NCBI GenBank assembly: GCA_002471375.1
Contig: DKPV01000090.1
Location: forward strand, 1-38,157
Direction of reading: 5' to 3'
Source of the DNA: Flavobacteriales bacterium UBA7325
GTDB lineage: Bacteria > Bacteroidota > Bacteroidia > Flavobacteriales_D > Crocinitomicaceae
DNA: 38,157 nucleotides
The notes under the pieces were generated by a model. It saw only the letters and a list, made by a program, of their open reading frames with translations, did not search any database and had not been told where the DNA came from. Positions 7,385 through 15,791 of the stretch are shown here, piece by piece. Positions within the stretch are counted from its first letter, which is position 1. The number at the start of each line of letters is the position of its first letter. The translations under genes were made by a program, and so were the position numbers.

Positions 7385-8299
7385 ATGATATCAATTCAGC
7401 AAATGCAGTATATTTGGGCATTAACAGAGGAACGCCAGTTTTTGCGTGCCAGTGAAGTGTGTTTCGTTACTCAACCGACCCTCTCTATGCAGGTAAAGAA
7501 AGCTGAGACAGCTCTAGGGACATTCGTTTTCGATCGTTCTACATCTCCACTTGAGCTAACATCATTTGGAGAATCTCTTGTTCCTATTATTAGAGATGTG
7601 TTGAATGAGTACGAACAAATTGAAGTTTTAATACAAAAGAAAAAAGGAGTTTTCAAAGAACGATTGCGAGTCGCAATTATTCCAACTATTGCAGGCTATC
7701 TGCTGCCAGATTTATTCCGCGAATGGAGGGATGCATTAATTGATGTCCAGCTTTCAATTGAAGAAATGAAAACGGAAGAGATTTTAATAGCTCTAGAGAA
7801 TAAGCAGATCGATATTGGGATACTAGCTGGCCCCGTTAATGATCCTAAATTAAGATCTTCTATTGTGTATCGTGAGGAGATTCGAGCGTATCTACCGAAT
7901 GTTGAAAAGGATGAGGTCACAACAACTAATCTGGTTGAGTATCACCCTTGGTTATTAACTCAGGGCAATTGTTTGAGAACTCAAATGATTCATTTCTGTG
8001 AGTTAAATAAAGGAGGTAAGGATGAATGGAATTATGAAGGTGGGAACATGAATCTATTGGAGGAGATGGTGGAGTTACATGGAGGATATACTTTAATACC
8101 GCAATTCGCAATAAAGAACAACTCCAAAGACTATAAAAGAATTCGTTCAGTAACTGGTGAGGTTCCGGCTCGAGAGGTGATTGCACTTACTCCAAATAGG
8201 AGCTCAAAATGGTCGGTAATTGAAAAACTTATCAGATCCATGCAGTTGAAATATGGAAATGATCAAACCGATGAATTTAAAATGCTTAGCTGGAAATAA
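7385..8299 (+). CDS. oxyR: OxyR-type LysR family peroxide sensor
   Basis: A 304-residue LysR-type regulator. The N-terminal winged helix-turn-helix covers about residues 1-60 (FLRASEVCFVTQPTLSMQ). The effector domain begins near residue 92. The redox pair is conserved: Cys196 in GNCLRTQ and Cys205 in HFC. Their nine-residue spacing equals that of Cys199 and Cys208 in E. coli OxyR. GGNMNLLEEMVELHGG, about residues 219-234, is also typical of OxyR. It should sense hydrogen peroxide by disulfide formation and control the divergent dps and probably the peroxiredoxin. Its last 14 bases overlap the 3' end of convergent waaA. Confidence 0.92.
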   Translation: MISIQQMQYIWALTEERQFLRASEVCFVTQPTLSMQVKKAETALGTFVFDRSTSPLELTSFGESLVPIIRDVLNEYEQIEVLIQKKKGVFKERLRVAIIPTIAGYLLPDLFREWRDALIDVQLSIEEMKTEEILIALENKQIDIGILAGPVNDPKLRSSIVYREEIRAYLPNVEKDEVTTTNLVEYHPWLLTQGNCLRTQMIHFCELNKGGKDEWNYEGGNMNLLEEMVELHGGYTLIPQFAIKNNSKDYKRIRSVTGEVPAREVIALTPNRSSKWSVIEKLIRSMQLKYGNDQTDEFKMLSWK

Positions 8300-9500
8300 T
8301 GTGATGGTAAATTCGCTTAGAAGCACCTGAGTTTTTCTCGATGAATAGTTTTTCTTCCTGACTAATCTCGCTTAGATTAGACTTGATCGAAGAAAGTGAA
8401 TTTTCAAATTCAATCAAGGTATTAATGGAAAAGCCAAAACCATGATCTATGAATGCTTGGGCTTCTGGAAATCTCTTGTGTTTAGGTCCGAAAATAACTG
8501 GGAGACCAAATACAGCTGGTTCAAGAATATTGTGTAGACTTCCTGAAAAACCACCACCTACATAGGCTATTTCGCCATACTTATAAGCACTCGCTAACAT
8601 GCCGATTGTGTCCAGGATTAGTATATCAAAATCGAAAACGGAATCTGATGTTGTTTGACTATATCGAGCTACTTTTCTAGTGAGCGCTTTTTGAATTTGT
8701 TGAATGTGTTTTTCATCAACCTGATGAGGTGCGATTAAGATTTTGTCTGAAGATTTATTCATCCATGCGGCTAGGATTTCCTCATCAACAGGCCATGAAC
8801 TCCCGATTACGATTATGGATTGGTCACCTTTGAATTCTTCAATGATCTTGTTAGAATCTGCCTTTTTACTATTCTCGATCACTCGATCAAAGCGGCTGTC
8901 TCCAGTTACTTCGACGTTTTTTATACTAATCCTTTCAAGAAGGTCTTTTGACGTTTCATTCTGAACAAAAAAGAAATCAAATTTCCCGAGGACTGATCTG
9001 AAAAAGCCGCCATACCACTTGAAAAATCTGTGAGAATTTCGAAATAGTCCACTCACATTATAAATTGAACTTCCTGCTTTTTTTGCTTCTACTATATAGT
9101 TTGCCCAGAATTCATACTTGACAAAATATGTTGATTTTGGTTGAATGATTGAAACGAATTTCCGAGCATTCGATGGTGTGTCCAATGGCAAGTAACATGC
9201 AAAATCTGCTAGGTGATCACGTTTCTCATAATGTTCAAATCCTGATGGCGAGAAAAATGTTATTATTAAGAATGTATCGGGGTTCTCTGTTTTAATAAGA
9301 TTCATCAGAGGTAGCCCTTGATCGAATTCACCTAAAGATGCGCAGTGAAACCATACAACTTCTTTATTCTTAACATTAGGAAGAGTGTCAAAAATTCCCT
9401 TGCGACCTCTAATCCATTTTTTTGCTTTTGGATTAAATAGTGATGCTAGCCTGATGCCTAACCCATAACATAATACCCCAAATGTGTAGAGTGCACGCAT
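8286..9500 (-). CDS. waaA: Kdo transferase (lipid A 3-deoxy-D-manno-octulosonate transferase)
   Basis: Inner-membrane-anchored GT30 glycosyltransferase that transfers Kdo from CMP-Kdo to the lipid A precursor, 404 residues. It shows a hydrophobic N-terminus, CASLGEFDQGLPL with the catalytic-base Glu58, YFVKYEFWANY about residues 124-134, and GDSRFDR. The nucleotide-binding half has GSSWPVDEE, APHQVDEKHI and GGGFSGSLHNILEPAVFG, followed by GPKHKRFPEA. These are diagnostic for KdtA/WaaA. Its ATG shares one base with the TAA of the upstream outer-membrane protein gene (TAATG), so translation is probably coupled. It shows that the organism makes Kdo-containing lipid A. Confidence 0.95.
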   Translation of the reverse strand: MRALYTFGVLCYGLGIRLASLFNPKAKKWIRGRKGIFDTLPNVKNKEVVWFHCASLGEFDQGLPLMNLIKTENPDTFLIITFFSPSGFEHYEKRDHLADFACYLPLDTPSNARKFVSIIQPKSTYFVKYEFWANYIVEAKKAGSSIYNVSGLFRNSHRFFKWYGGFFRSVLGKFDFFFVQNETSKDLLERISIKNVEVTGDSRFDRVIENSKKADSNKIIEEFKGDQSIIVIGSSWPVDEEILAAWMNKSSDKILIAPHQVDEKHIQQIQKALTRKVARYSQTTSDSVFDFDILILDTIGMLASAYKYGEIAYVGGGFSGSLHNILEPAVFGLPVIFGPKHKRFPEAQAFIDHGFGFSINTLIEFENSLSSIKSNLSEISQEEKLFIEKNSGASKRIYHHIISS

Positions 9501-10267
9501 TAGTCGTAATAAAATTCTTTAGGTTGTCTTTGATAGATAGGTATCAGCCAGCCAAACTTGAATCCAAATTGAAGCTCTAGCCTTAAGTCTTGAGATACCG
9601 GTATGTCCGGGGTGTCAAAGTTAATTGCTCTTCGATTCTTTGTAAAACCTTGTTGAGCATATAATCCACCATAGAAATTGACTCCTCCTTGATCAGCCAT
9701 GAATGCATAACCAATGAATTGTGTTACGTTAGCTCCTGAACTCAATCGATCATAGCCCTTTTTGTAGTCCAATTCTATTTGTGGAACAACATGATCTTGC
9801 GTCTCGATTCGCAATCTATGTATGAAATATCCTAATCCCATATTGACGTAGATCCCTGAGTTTGGATTTGGACTTAAAATAGGGAGGATTTTTCCCACTA
9901 CCCCATTGATGTAAAGGCCTCTCCCACCAACACGAACTGTGGCAATGTCACCATTTATATCCGTTATGTTTCCTTTGGAATCAACCAGATGGTCAAAAAG
10001 CCCTGTTAATGCTACGCTATCGCCGAACATGAAATTAGCCTCCATTCCGAAAACCCAATTCTTATTCGTTTTATATCCTCCCATGATACCGACATGATTA
10101 AAATAGCCATATCGATCCGCTAGATCTCCACCACTGAATCCGCCTGCATATTGAATCCCTAACCAAGCCGCACCTATTGCTGAATCTGCTGCATTTCGCT
10201 GTGCTAAAGAGTGATTTGAGGCTAACGAAAAAACGATGCTAATTGCGAAAAGATAAAATGTTTTCAT
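9500..10267 (-). CDS. Outer-membrane beta-barrel-like protein of unknown function, upstream of waaA
   Basis: A 255-residue protein with a Sec signal peptide (MKTFYLFAISIVFSLA, cleavage near Ser-Leu-Ala-Gln). Short alternating Gly/aromatic strands follow (GIQYAGGFSGGD, HVGIMGGYKTNKNW, FGMEANFMFGD) and the chain ends in strands rich in Phe, Gly and Tyr. This is the look of a small outer-membrane barrel. I do not recognise the family. The ATG at 10267 is preferred to the upstream start at 10315, because it begins exactly at the signal peptide. Coupling to waaA hints at a role in lipopolysaccharide or envelope assembly, but this is only inference from position. Confidence 0.78.
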   Translation of the reverse strand: MKTFYLFAISIVFSLASNHSLAQRNAADSAIGAAWLGIQYAGGFSGGDLADRYGYFNHVGIMGGYKTNKNWVFGMEANFMFGDSVALTGLFDHLVDSKGNITDINGDIATVRVGGRGLYINGVVGKILPILSPNPNSGIYVNMGLGYFIHRLRIETQDHVVPQIELDYKKGYDRLSSGANVTQFIGYAFMADQGGVNFYGGLYAQQGFTKNRRAINFDTPDIPVSQDLRLELQFGFKFGWLIPIYQRQPKEFYYD

Positions 10268-10355
10268 GTACGAGTTTTGTCTGTGTGACGCTGAGAGAAC
10301 GAAAGTACGCATCAATTATTTGATCAGAGCTAAAATTGAAGTTTTTTAACACCAC

Positions 10356-10388
10356 AAAAAAGAGGCTACTCAATTGAACAGCCTCTTT
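10356..10388 (-). terminator. Rho-independent terminator of the lost ompA gene
   Basis: On the minus strand AAAGAGGCT and AGCCTCTTT form a 9-bp perfect stem with a 12-base loop. The run of T continues past the stem (six A on the plus strand, 10356-10361). It lies 26 bases after the stop of the OmpA remnant, so it is its original terminator. Confidence 0.85.
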
Positions 10389-10413
10389 AATTTATGTTTT
10401 AGTACTAGTGGGA

Positions 10414-10675
10414 TTACTTTGCTTTGAACATTGTTGTAATATCCATTATTCTTCGGTTCTGAGCTCTTCCTTCTGTTGTCTCGTTAGCCGCAACTGGTTT
10501 AGTCTCTCCGTAACCTTCAGATGATAAATGATCAGCTTTGGTACGAATTTAATATCAGTTTGAGAAATGTTAGCGTATTCTCGATGAGTGGTCTGAAAAT
10601 TTCGATGAGATGAATTTTGTCCCTAAAAGTCAGAATCAATCCATCTTTTTTAGCGGTTGTGTAGGTAGCATTTGC
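10414..10675 (-). pseudogene. Decayed OmpA-family peptidoglycan-binding protein gene
   Basis: On the minus strand the last codons read ADHLSSEGYGETKPVAAN, then TTEGRAQNRR and a C-terminal MFKAK before a TAA at 10414-10416. GYGE...N-x-T-x-x-GRAQNRR is the signature end of the OmpA domain. The frame is blocked by TAA just upstream. A second frame, shifted by one, carries ANATYTTAKKDGLILTF, which resembles the beginning of the OmpA domain in Bacteroidota OmpA/YiaD-like proteins. The roughly 50 central residues with the HTD-x-x-G peptidoglycan-binding motif are missing. So the gene lost its 5' end and middle and has at least one frameshift. The C-terminal match is strong; the N-terminal piece is less certain. 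Confidence 0.7.
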
Positions 10676-10718
10676 CACAATGTATTATCTTTAGCGCCTC
10701 CATATATGTAGATTTTAG

Positions 10719-11849
10719 ATGAGAAAAATACAGATGGTCGATTTGATGGCCCAGTATCAAAAAATTAAGCCCGAAGTAGATAAGGCAATATTGAACGTGA
10801 TTGAAAATGCTCAATTCGTAAATGGACCCGAGGTTAAAGGGTTCCAGAATGAGTTAGAAGACTATCTTGGTGTTAAACACGTTATTCCTTGTGCGAATGG
10901 AACGGATGCGTTGCAAATTGCAATGATGGCTCTCGGGTTGAAGCCTGGAGATGAAGTTATCACACCTTCCTTTACTTTTATCGCAACAACTGAGGTGGTT
11001 GCTTTGCTTGGTCTTAAGCCTGTTTTTGTTGATGTCGAAGAAGATTCTTTCTGTTTAGATCCTTCTAAACTTGAGGCAGCTATCACCGAGAAGACAAAGG
11101 CGATCGTTCCTGTTCATTTATATGGCCAAGCGGCCAATTTGGACGAGATTATGGCGATTGCAGAGAAGCATAATATTGCAGTAATCGAAGATAATGCTCA
11201 GGCTATCGGAAGCGATTACAGGAAAACGGACGGTTCAACACAGAAGGTTGGATCAATTGGTCATGTTGGTTGTACATCATTTTTCCCTTCAAAAAATTTA
11301 GGGTGTTACGGTGACGGAGGGGCGATTTTTACAAATGATGATTCTCTTGCTGCGCAAATGCGACAAATAGTCAATCATGGCCAGAGCAAGCGATATTATC
11401 ACGATGTTGTCGGGTGTAACTCACGATTAGATAGTATTCAAGCGGCGGTTTTAAGAATTAAGTTGAGAGAACTTGATGATTATATCGCAGCAAGAAGAGC
11501 TGTAGCAGATCACTATGATAATTTCTTTGCGCAATTTAATCAAATAACGACACCGAAAAGAGATATTTACTCTAAACACGTATTTCATCAGTATACGATG
11601 AAGTTAGAAGGAGTTGATCGAGATGCGTTAAATGCGTTTTTGGCGGAGCGAGATATTCCGTCAATGATATACTATCCTGTGCCCGCACATCGTCAAAAGA
11701 TGTTTGAAGCATACGGGAGTGCAGATACTAATTTACCGGTAACGGATTGGTTGACTGAACGAGTTCTGTCATTGCCAATTCATACTGAGATGGATGAGGA
11801 GCAATTAAACCATATTTGTGGTGGCATTGCTGATTTCCTTAATCAATAA
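10719..11849 (+). CDS. wbpE: UDP-2-acetamido-2-deoxy-3-oxo-glucuronate aminotransferase (WbpE/WlbC type)
   Basis: PLP-dependent DegT/DnrJ/EryC1/StrS aminotransferase, 376 residues. It shows the PLP-phosphate region CANGTDALQIA (58-68), Asp158 in VIEDNAQ, which contacts the pyridine nitrogen, and the Schiff-base Lys192 in FFPSKNLGCYGDGG. In the WbpA-B-E-D route it transfers an amino group from glutamate to C3 of the 3-keto sugar made by WbpB. The identification of the substrate rests on the linked wbpD, wbpB and wbpA homologues three to five genes downstream; the protein alone only says sugar aminotransferase. First gene of an eight-gene plus-strand run; ugd starts eight bases after its stop. 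Confidence 0.9.
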   Translation: MRKIQMVDLMAQYQKIKPEVDKAILNVIENAQFVNGPEVKGFQNELEDYLGVKHVIPCANGTDALQIAMMALGLKPGDEVITPSFTFIATTEVVALLGLKPVFVDVEEDSFCLDPSKLEAAITEKTKAIVPVHLYGQAANLDEIMAIAEKHNIAVIEDNAQAIGSDYRKTDGSTQKVGSIGHVGCTSFFPSKNLGCYGDGGAIFTNDDSLAAQMRQIVNHGQSKRYYHDVVGCNSRLDSIQAAVLRIKLRELDDYIAARRAVADHYDNFFAQFNQITTPKRDIYSKHVFHQYTMKLEGVDRDALNAFLAERDIPSMIYYPVPAHRQKMFEAYGSADTNLPVTDWLTERVLSLPIHTEMDEEQLNHICGGIADFLNQ

Positions 11850-11857
11850 GATACTAG

Positions 11858-13180
11858 ATGAAAAAAATTGCAGTTGTTGGTACGGGCTATGTTGGCCTTG
11901 TTACTGGAACATGTTTCGCAGATACCGGTAATCAGGTTGTTTGTGTAGATATAGACGAAGCAAAAGTTGAATGCATGAGAAGAGGTGAGGTTCCAATATA
12001 TGAGCCGCACCTTGATAATGTTTTTCAAAGAAATATTAAAGCAGGAAGAATTTCATTTACGACTCAGTTGAAAGAGGCTGTGGACGATGCGGAAATCATT
12101 TTCTTAGCACTTCCAACACCTCCAGGGGAAGATGGCTCTGCTGATTTAAGTTATATACTCAAGGTTGCAGAACAGCTAGGAGAAATGATGACTGATTACA
12201 AGGTGATCGTGGATAAGTCTACAGTGCCGGTTGGTACTGCAGAAAAAGTTGAAGCGAAGATTAAGGAGAAGGCGACAGTAGATTTTGCTGTAGTGTCAAA
12301 TCCTGAATTTTTGAGAGAGGGATTTGCGGTAGATGATTTTATGAAGCCAGATAGAGTAGTTATTGGAACGTCTGATGATAGAGCTGTTCAAGCAATGACT
12401 GATCTCTACAAACCTTTTGTTACGAATGATCGTCCCTTGATAGTTATGGACGAGAAATCTGCAGAGCTAACCAAGTACGCCGCGAACTCATTTTTAGCAA
12501 CGAAAATTACTTTCATGAACGAGATCGCAAATTTTTGCGAACTGGTAGGAGCTGATGTTGATAAGGTTCGTCTTGGTGTCGGTACAGATACTCGAATAGG
12601 TCCTCGCTTTCTATATCCAGGAATTGGATTCGGAGGCAGTTGTTTCCCGAAAGATGTTCAAGCCCTTGTGAAAAGTGGGAATGAGTTAGGCTATGATTTT
12701 AAAATCATCAACAGTGTTCTTGATGTTAATCACAATCAAAAGTTTCGTTTGGTTGAGAAAGTGAAAGATCACTTTGGAGATGTTGCGGGTAAAACATTCG
12801 CGCTTTGGGGATTGGCATTTAAGCCAGATACCGATGATATTCGCGAGGCATCCGCACTCTATATGATAGATGCTCTAACTGCGGCTGGAGCTAAAATTTT
12901 AGCTTTTGATCCAGAAGCAGCGGAGAATGTTCGAAACACTATTGGTGATAAGGTTACGTACGTAGATGATCAATACGATGTTCTGCAAGATTGTGATGCG
13001 TTGCTAATAGCTACAGAATGGAGTATATTTAGTAATCCAGATTTTGATAGAATCAAAACATCGCTAAAGGAACCGTTGATTTTTGATGGAAGAAATATGT
13101 ATAGTCTTGATCGAATGGAGCGCGAAGGATTCTTTTATAGTTCAATTGGAAGAAAAACAATACTGCCTAAGGGAAATTAA
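11858..13180 (+). CDS. ugd: UDP-glucose 6-dehydrogenase
   Basis: A 440-residue NAD-dependent enzyme oxidising UDP-glucose to UDP-glucuronate in two steps. The Rossmann motif is VVGTGYVGLVTGTCFAD (residues 6-22). The catalytic Cys262 lies in GIGFGGSCFPKD, the form typical of UDP-glucose dehydrogenases. The C-terminal domain has GLAFKPDTDDIREA. Its product is the substrate of the next gene, a UDP-glucuronate decarboxylase, whose ATG follows this TAA with no gap. A second nucleotide-sugar dehydrogenase (15769-17073) belongs to the UDP-GlcNAc subclass, so the two are not redundant. Confidence 0.95.
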   Translation: MKKIAVVGTGYVGLVTGTCFADTGNQVVCVDIDEAKVECMRRGEVPIYEPHLDNVFQRNIKAGRISFTTQLKEAVDDAEIIFLALPTPPGEDGSADLSYILKVAEQLGEMMTDYKVIVDKSTVPVGTAEKVEAKIKEKATVDFAVVSNPEFLREGFAVDDFMKPDRVVIGTSDDRAVQAMTDLYKPFVTNDRPLIVMDEKSAELTKYAANSFLATKITFMNEIANFCELVGADVDKVRLGVGTDTRIGPRFLYPGIGFGGSCFPKDVQALVKSGNELGYDFKIINSVLDVNHNQKFRLVEKVKDHFGDVAGKTFALWGLAFKPDTDDIREASALYMIDALTAAGAKILAFDPEAAENVRNTIGDKVTYVDDQYDVLQDCDALLIATEWSIFSNPDFDRIKTSLKEPLIFDGRNMYSLDRMEREGFFYSSIGRKTILPKGN

Positions 13181-14176
13181 ATGGAAACTTCGAAAAGAAT
13201 ATTAATAACTGGTGCAGCCGGATTTCTCGGGTCACATTTATGTGATTTCTATACTGACAAGGGGTATCACGTAATCGCCATGGACAACCTTATCACTGGG
13301 CATTTGGATAACATTACTCATCTGAGTGAACTTGATAATTTTGAGTTCGTAAATCATGATGTGTCCGAGCATATAAGCATTGAAGGAGATCTAGATTATA
13401 TTCTACATTTTGCTTCTCCGGCAAGTCCAATCGATTACTTAAAGATTCCTATTCAGACTCTTAAAGTTGGGTCCCTTGGGATTCATAATTGCTTAGGTCT
13501 GGCAAAAGCAAAGGGTGCACGCGTGTTAATAGCATCTACATCTGAAGTGTATGGTGACCCTGATGTTCATCCACAGCATGAAGAGTATTTTGGAAATGTA
13601 AATCCAGTTGGCCCGCGAGGTGTGTATGACGAAGCAAAACGTTTTCAAGAGGCTATGACAATGGCCTATCATACTTTTCACGGTTTAGAGACTAGAATAG
13701 TTAGAATTTTTAATACCTATGGTCCTAGAATGCGACTGAACGATGGGCGAGTACTACCTGCTTTTATTGGTCAAGCTTTAAGAGGAGAGGATTTAACCGT
13801 GTTTGGTGATGGTTCACAGACAAGATCATTCTGTTATGTTGATGACCTTATTGAGGGGATTTATCGTTTATTGATGAGTGGTTATCACATGCCTGTAAAC
13901 ATCGGAAATCCTTCTGAAATTACAATTAGTCAATTTGCAGAAGAGATCATGGAATTGACAGGTACCGACCAAAAGGTTGTATACAGAGATTTACCTGTTA
14001 ATGACCCTAAGCAGCGACAGCCGGATATCAAACTCGCAAAGGAACTGCTTGACTGGATACCGAAGATTGATCGTGAGGAAGGATTAAAACGAACATACGC
14101 TTACTTCAAAACACTGACTGATGAACAGTTGAGAGAGACCGAACATCATAATTTTGAAAATTACATAAAGAGATAA
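13181..14176 (+). CDS. UDP-glucuronate decarboxylase (UDP-xylose synthase)
   Basis: Extended short-chain dehydrogenase of 331 residues. It has the NAD motif TGAAGFLG (10-17), STSEVYGDP (119-127) with the catalytic Thr/Ser-Glu, and YDEAKR (Tyr149, Lys153). HFASPASP, GNVNPVGPR and RIFNTYGPRM are typical of UXS enzymes rather than of epimerases. It would use bound NAD to convert UDP-glucuronate to UDP-xylose, fitting its place directly after ugd. Its stop shares one base with the ATG of the acetyltransferase gene (TAATG). A related activity such as UDP-4-keto-pentose formation is less likely. Confidence 0.9.
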   Translation: METSKRILITGAAGFLGSHLCDFYTDKGYHVIAMDNLITGHLDNITHLSELDNFEFVNHDVSEHISIEGDLDYILHFASPASPIDYLKIPIQTLKVGSLGIHNCLGLAKAKGARVLIASTSEVYGDPDVHPQHEEYFGNVNPVGPRGVYDEAKRFQEAMTMAYHTFHGLETRIVRIFNTYGPRMRLNDGRVLPAFIGQALRGEDLTVFGDGSQTRSFCYVDDLIEGIYRLLMSGYHMPVNIGNPSEITISQFAEEIMELTGTDQKVVYRDLPVNDPKQRQPDIKLAKELLDWIPKIDREEGLKRTYAYFKTLTDEQLRETEHHNFENYIKR

Positions 14177-14751
14177 TGGATTATTTTGCACATGATACAG
14201 CTATAATTGATGATGGGTGTCAAATTGGTGAAGGAACCAAGATTTGGCATTTTTCCCATATCATGCCGGATTGTGTTATAGGAGAAAAATGTAACATTGG
14301 TCAAAATGTTGTAATCTCTCCGAAGGTTGTGCTAGGGAAAAACGTTAAAGTCCAGAACAATGTCTCCATCTATAGTGGAGTTGTCTGTGAGGATGATGTC
14401 TTTTTAGGCCCATCCATGGTGTTTACGAATGTTACCAACCCTAGAAGTGCAGTAATTAGACGGGATGAGTATTCCTCAACTCGCGTAAAAAAAGGTGCGA
14501 GTATTGGTGCTAATGCTACAATTGTTTGTGGACATGACATTGGCAAATATGCCTTTATTGGTGCGGGAGCAGTAGTGACAAAAACAATCCCAGACTATGC
14601 GGTTTTTGTGGGGAATCCTGCAAGACAAATGGGCTGGATGAGCGAACAAGGATATAGATTAGAATTTGACTCAAGCGGGTCGGCTTCTTGTTCAGGAAAT
14701 GGAGAGAAGTATCTTTTAGAAAATGGAATAGTTCAAAAACTAATAAGCTAA
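14176..14751 (+). CDS. wbpD: UDP-2-acetamido-3-amino-2,3-dideoxy-glucuronate N-acetyltransferase (WbpD/WlbB type)
   Basis: A 191-residue left-handed beta-helix acyltransferase. Hexapeptide repeats run through residues 1-165. KIWHFSH (about 22-28) carries the His expected for catalysis, and the acetyl-CoA end is GASIGANATIVCGHDIG then AFIGAGAVVTKTIPDYAVFVGNPAR. It would acetylate the C3 amine made by WbpE. The C-terminal GWMSEQGYRLEF...CSG resembles the vestigial zinc-ribbon-like tail of WbpD/WlbB proteins, here with only one cysteine. It overlaps the genes on both sides by one base each (TAATG). Confidence 0.9.
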   Translation: MDYFAHDTAIIDDGCQIGEGTKIWHFSHIMPDCVIGEKCNIGQNVVISPKVVLGKNVKVQNNVSIYSGVVCEDDVFLGPSMVFTNVTNPRSAVIRRDEYSSTRVKKGASIGANATIVCGHDIGKYAFIGAGAVVTKTIPDYAVFVGNPARQMGWMSEQGYRLEFDSSGSASCSGNGEKYLLENGIVQKLIS

Positions 14752-15791
14752 TGAGCGCAAACGAAGAGGCGATAAAATTTGCAGTGATCGGTGCCGGTCA
14801 TATTGGTAAGCGACATGCTGAGATGATTCGTCGAGAGACGGAGTCGGAACTAGTTGCAATGGTTGATATACGGACTAAAGATGAGTGTGATGCCACGAAT
14901 TTCGATGTACCTTTCTTTTCATCCTTGGAAGAACTTTTAGCGTCGGGCTTAGATATTGATGTTATCAATATCTGTACTCCAAATGGACTACATGCAGATC
15001 AGAGTATTCTTGCGCTAGAGTCTGGTCGCCATGTTGTTTGCGAAAAGCCAATGGGGCTTTCCAAAGAGCGATGCGAAAAAGTTATTTTCAAATCACTTCA
15101 GAAATCTAAGCATGTATTTTGTGTCATGCAAAATAGATATTCACCTCCTTCGGAATGGATAAAATCTGTTGTAGATAGGCAATTATTGGGGGATATTTTC
15201 ATGGTGCAATTGAATTGTTACTGGAACCGAGATGAGCGTTATTACAAAAATGGTGGATGGAAGGGTACAGCTGACTTAGATGGCGGAACACTCTACACGC
15301 AGTTTTCGCATTTCATTGATATCATGTATTGGTTATTCGGTGATATAGAAAATATCCATGGAAGATTTGCTGATTTCACACACAAGAACAATACAGATTT
15401 TGAAGATTCTGGATTTGTAAACTTTGATTTCAGTGATGGTGGTATAGGAAGTATAAATTATTCCACCGCTGTAGCCAACCAAAACTTAGAAAGCTCGCTG
15501 ACAATTGTAGGGAGTAATGGGAGTGTCAAAATTGGAGGTCAATATATGAATGAAGTTGAGGTGTGTAATATACGGGATTATGAAATGCCGGAATTGCCAG
15601 ATTCAAATCCTGCCAACGATTATGGTCCCTATAAAGGTTCTGCAGCGAATCATAATTATGTAATCAAGAATGTAATTGACACATTAAAGGGAAGAACAAC
15701 AGCAACTACGAATGCTCTCGAAGGGCTTAAAGTTGTTGAGATTATTGAACGAATTTATAAAGTGAGAAATGAACAACTCAATCTACAATAA
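14751..15791 (+). CDS. wbpB: UDP-N-acetylglucosaminuronate 3-dehydrogenase (WbpB/WlbA type)
   Basis: Gfo/Idh/MocA oxidoreductase of 346 residues. Residues 10-17 (FAVIGAGH) form the NAD-binding Rossmann motif. VCEKPM (residues 96-101) is the family catalytic Lys motif and the C-terminal domain has NRDERYYKNGGWKGT followed by GGTLYTQFSHFID, as in WlbA. It would oxidise C3 of UDP-GlcNAcA, giving the substrate for WbpE. The ATG at 14751 overlaps the upstream TAA by one base; the frame is open further upstream, but that stretch lies inside wbpD. Its 3' end overlaps the next gene by 23 bases. Confidence 0.9.
   Translation: MSANEEAIKFAVIGAGHIGKRHAEMIRRETESELVAMVDIRTKDECDATNFDVPFFSSLEELLASGLDIDVINICTPNGLHADQSILALESGRHVVCEKPMGLSKERCEKVIFKSLQKSKHVFCVMQNRYSPPSEWIKSVVDRQLLGDIFMVQLNCYWNRDERYYKNGGWKGTADLDGGTLYTQFSHFIDIMYWLFGDIENIHGRFADFTHKNNTDFEDSGFVNFDFSDGGIGSINYSTAVANQNLESSLTIVGSNGSVKIGGQYMNEVEVCNIRDYEMPELPDSNPANDYGPYKGSAANHNYVIKNVIDTLKGRTTATTNALEGLKVVEIIERIYKVRNEQLNLQ

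Larger units (their letters stand above)
10268..10718. other. Gene-free stretch with decayed ompA remnant
   Basis: The only interval above 300 bases without an intact gene. It holds, from left to right, the upstream region of the outer-membrane protein gene, a minus-strand terminator (10356-10388), the decayed OmpA coding sequence (10414-10675), and a short leader before the aminotransferase gene. That leader has no exact TAnnTTTG; TATCTTTA at 10686-10693 is one mismatch away. Confidence 0.8.
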
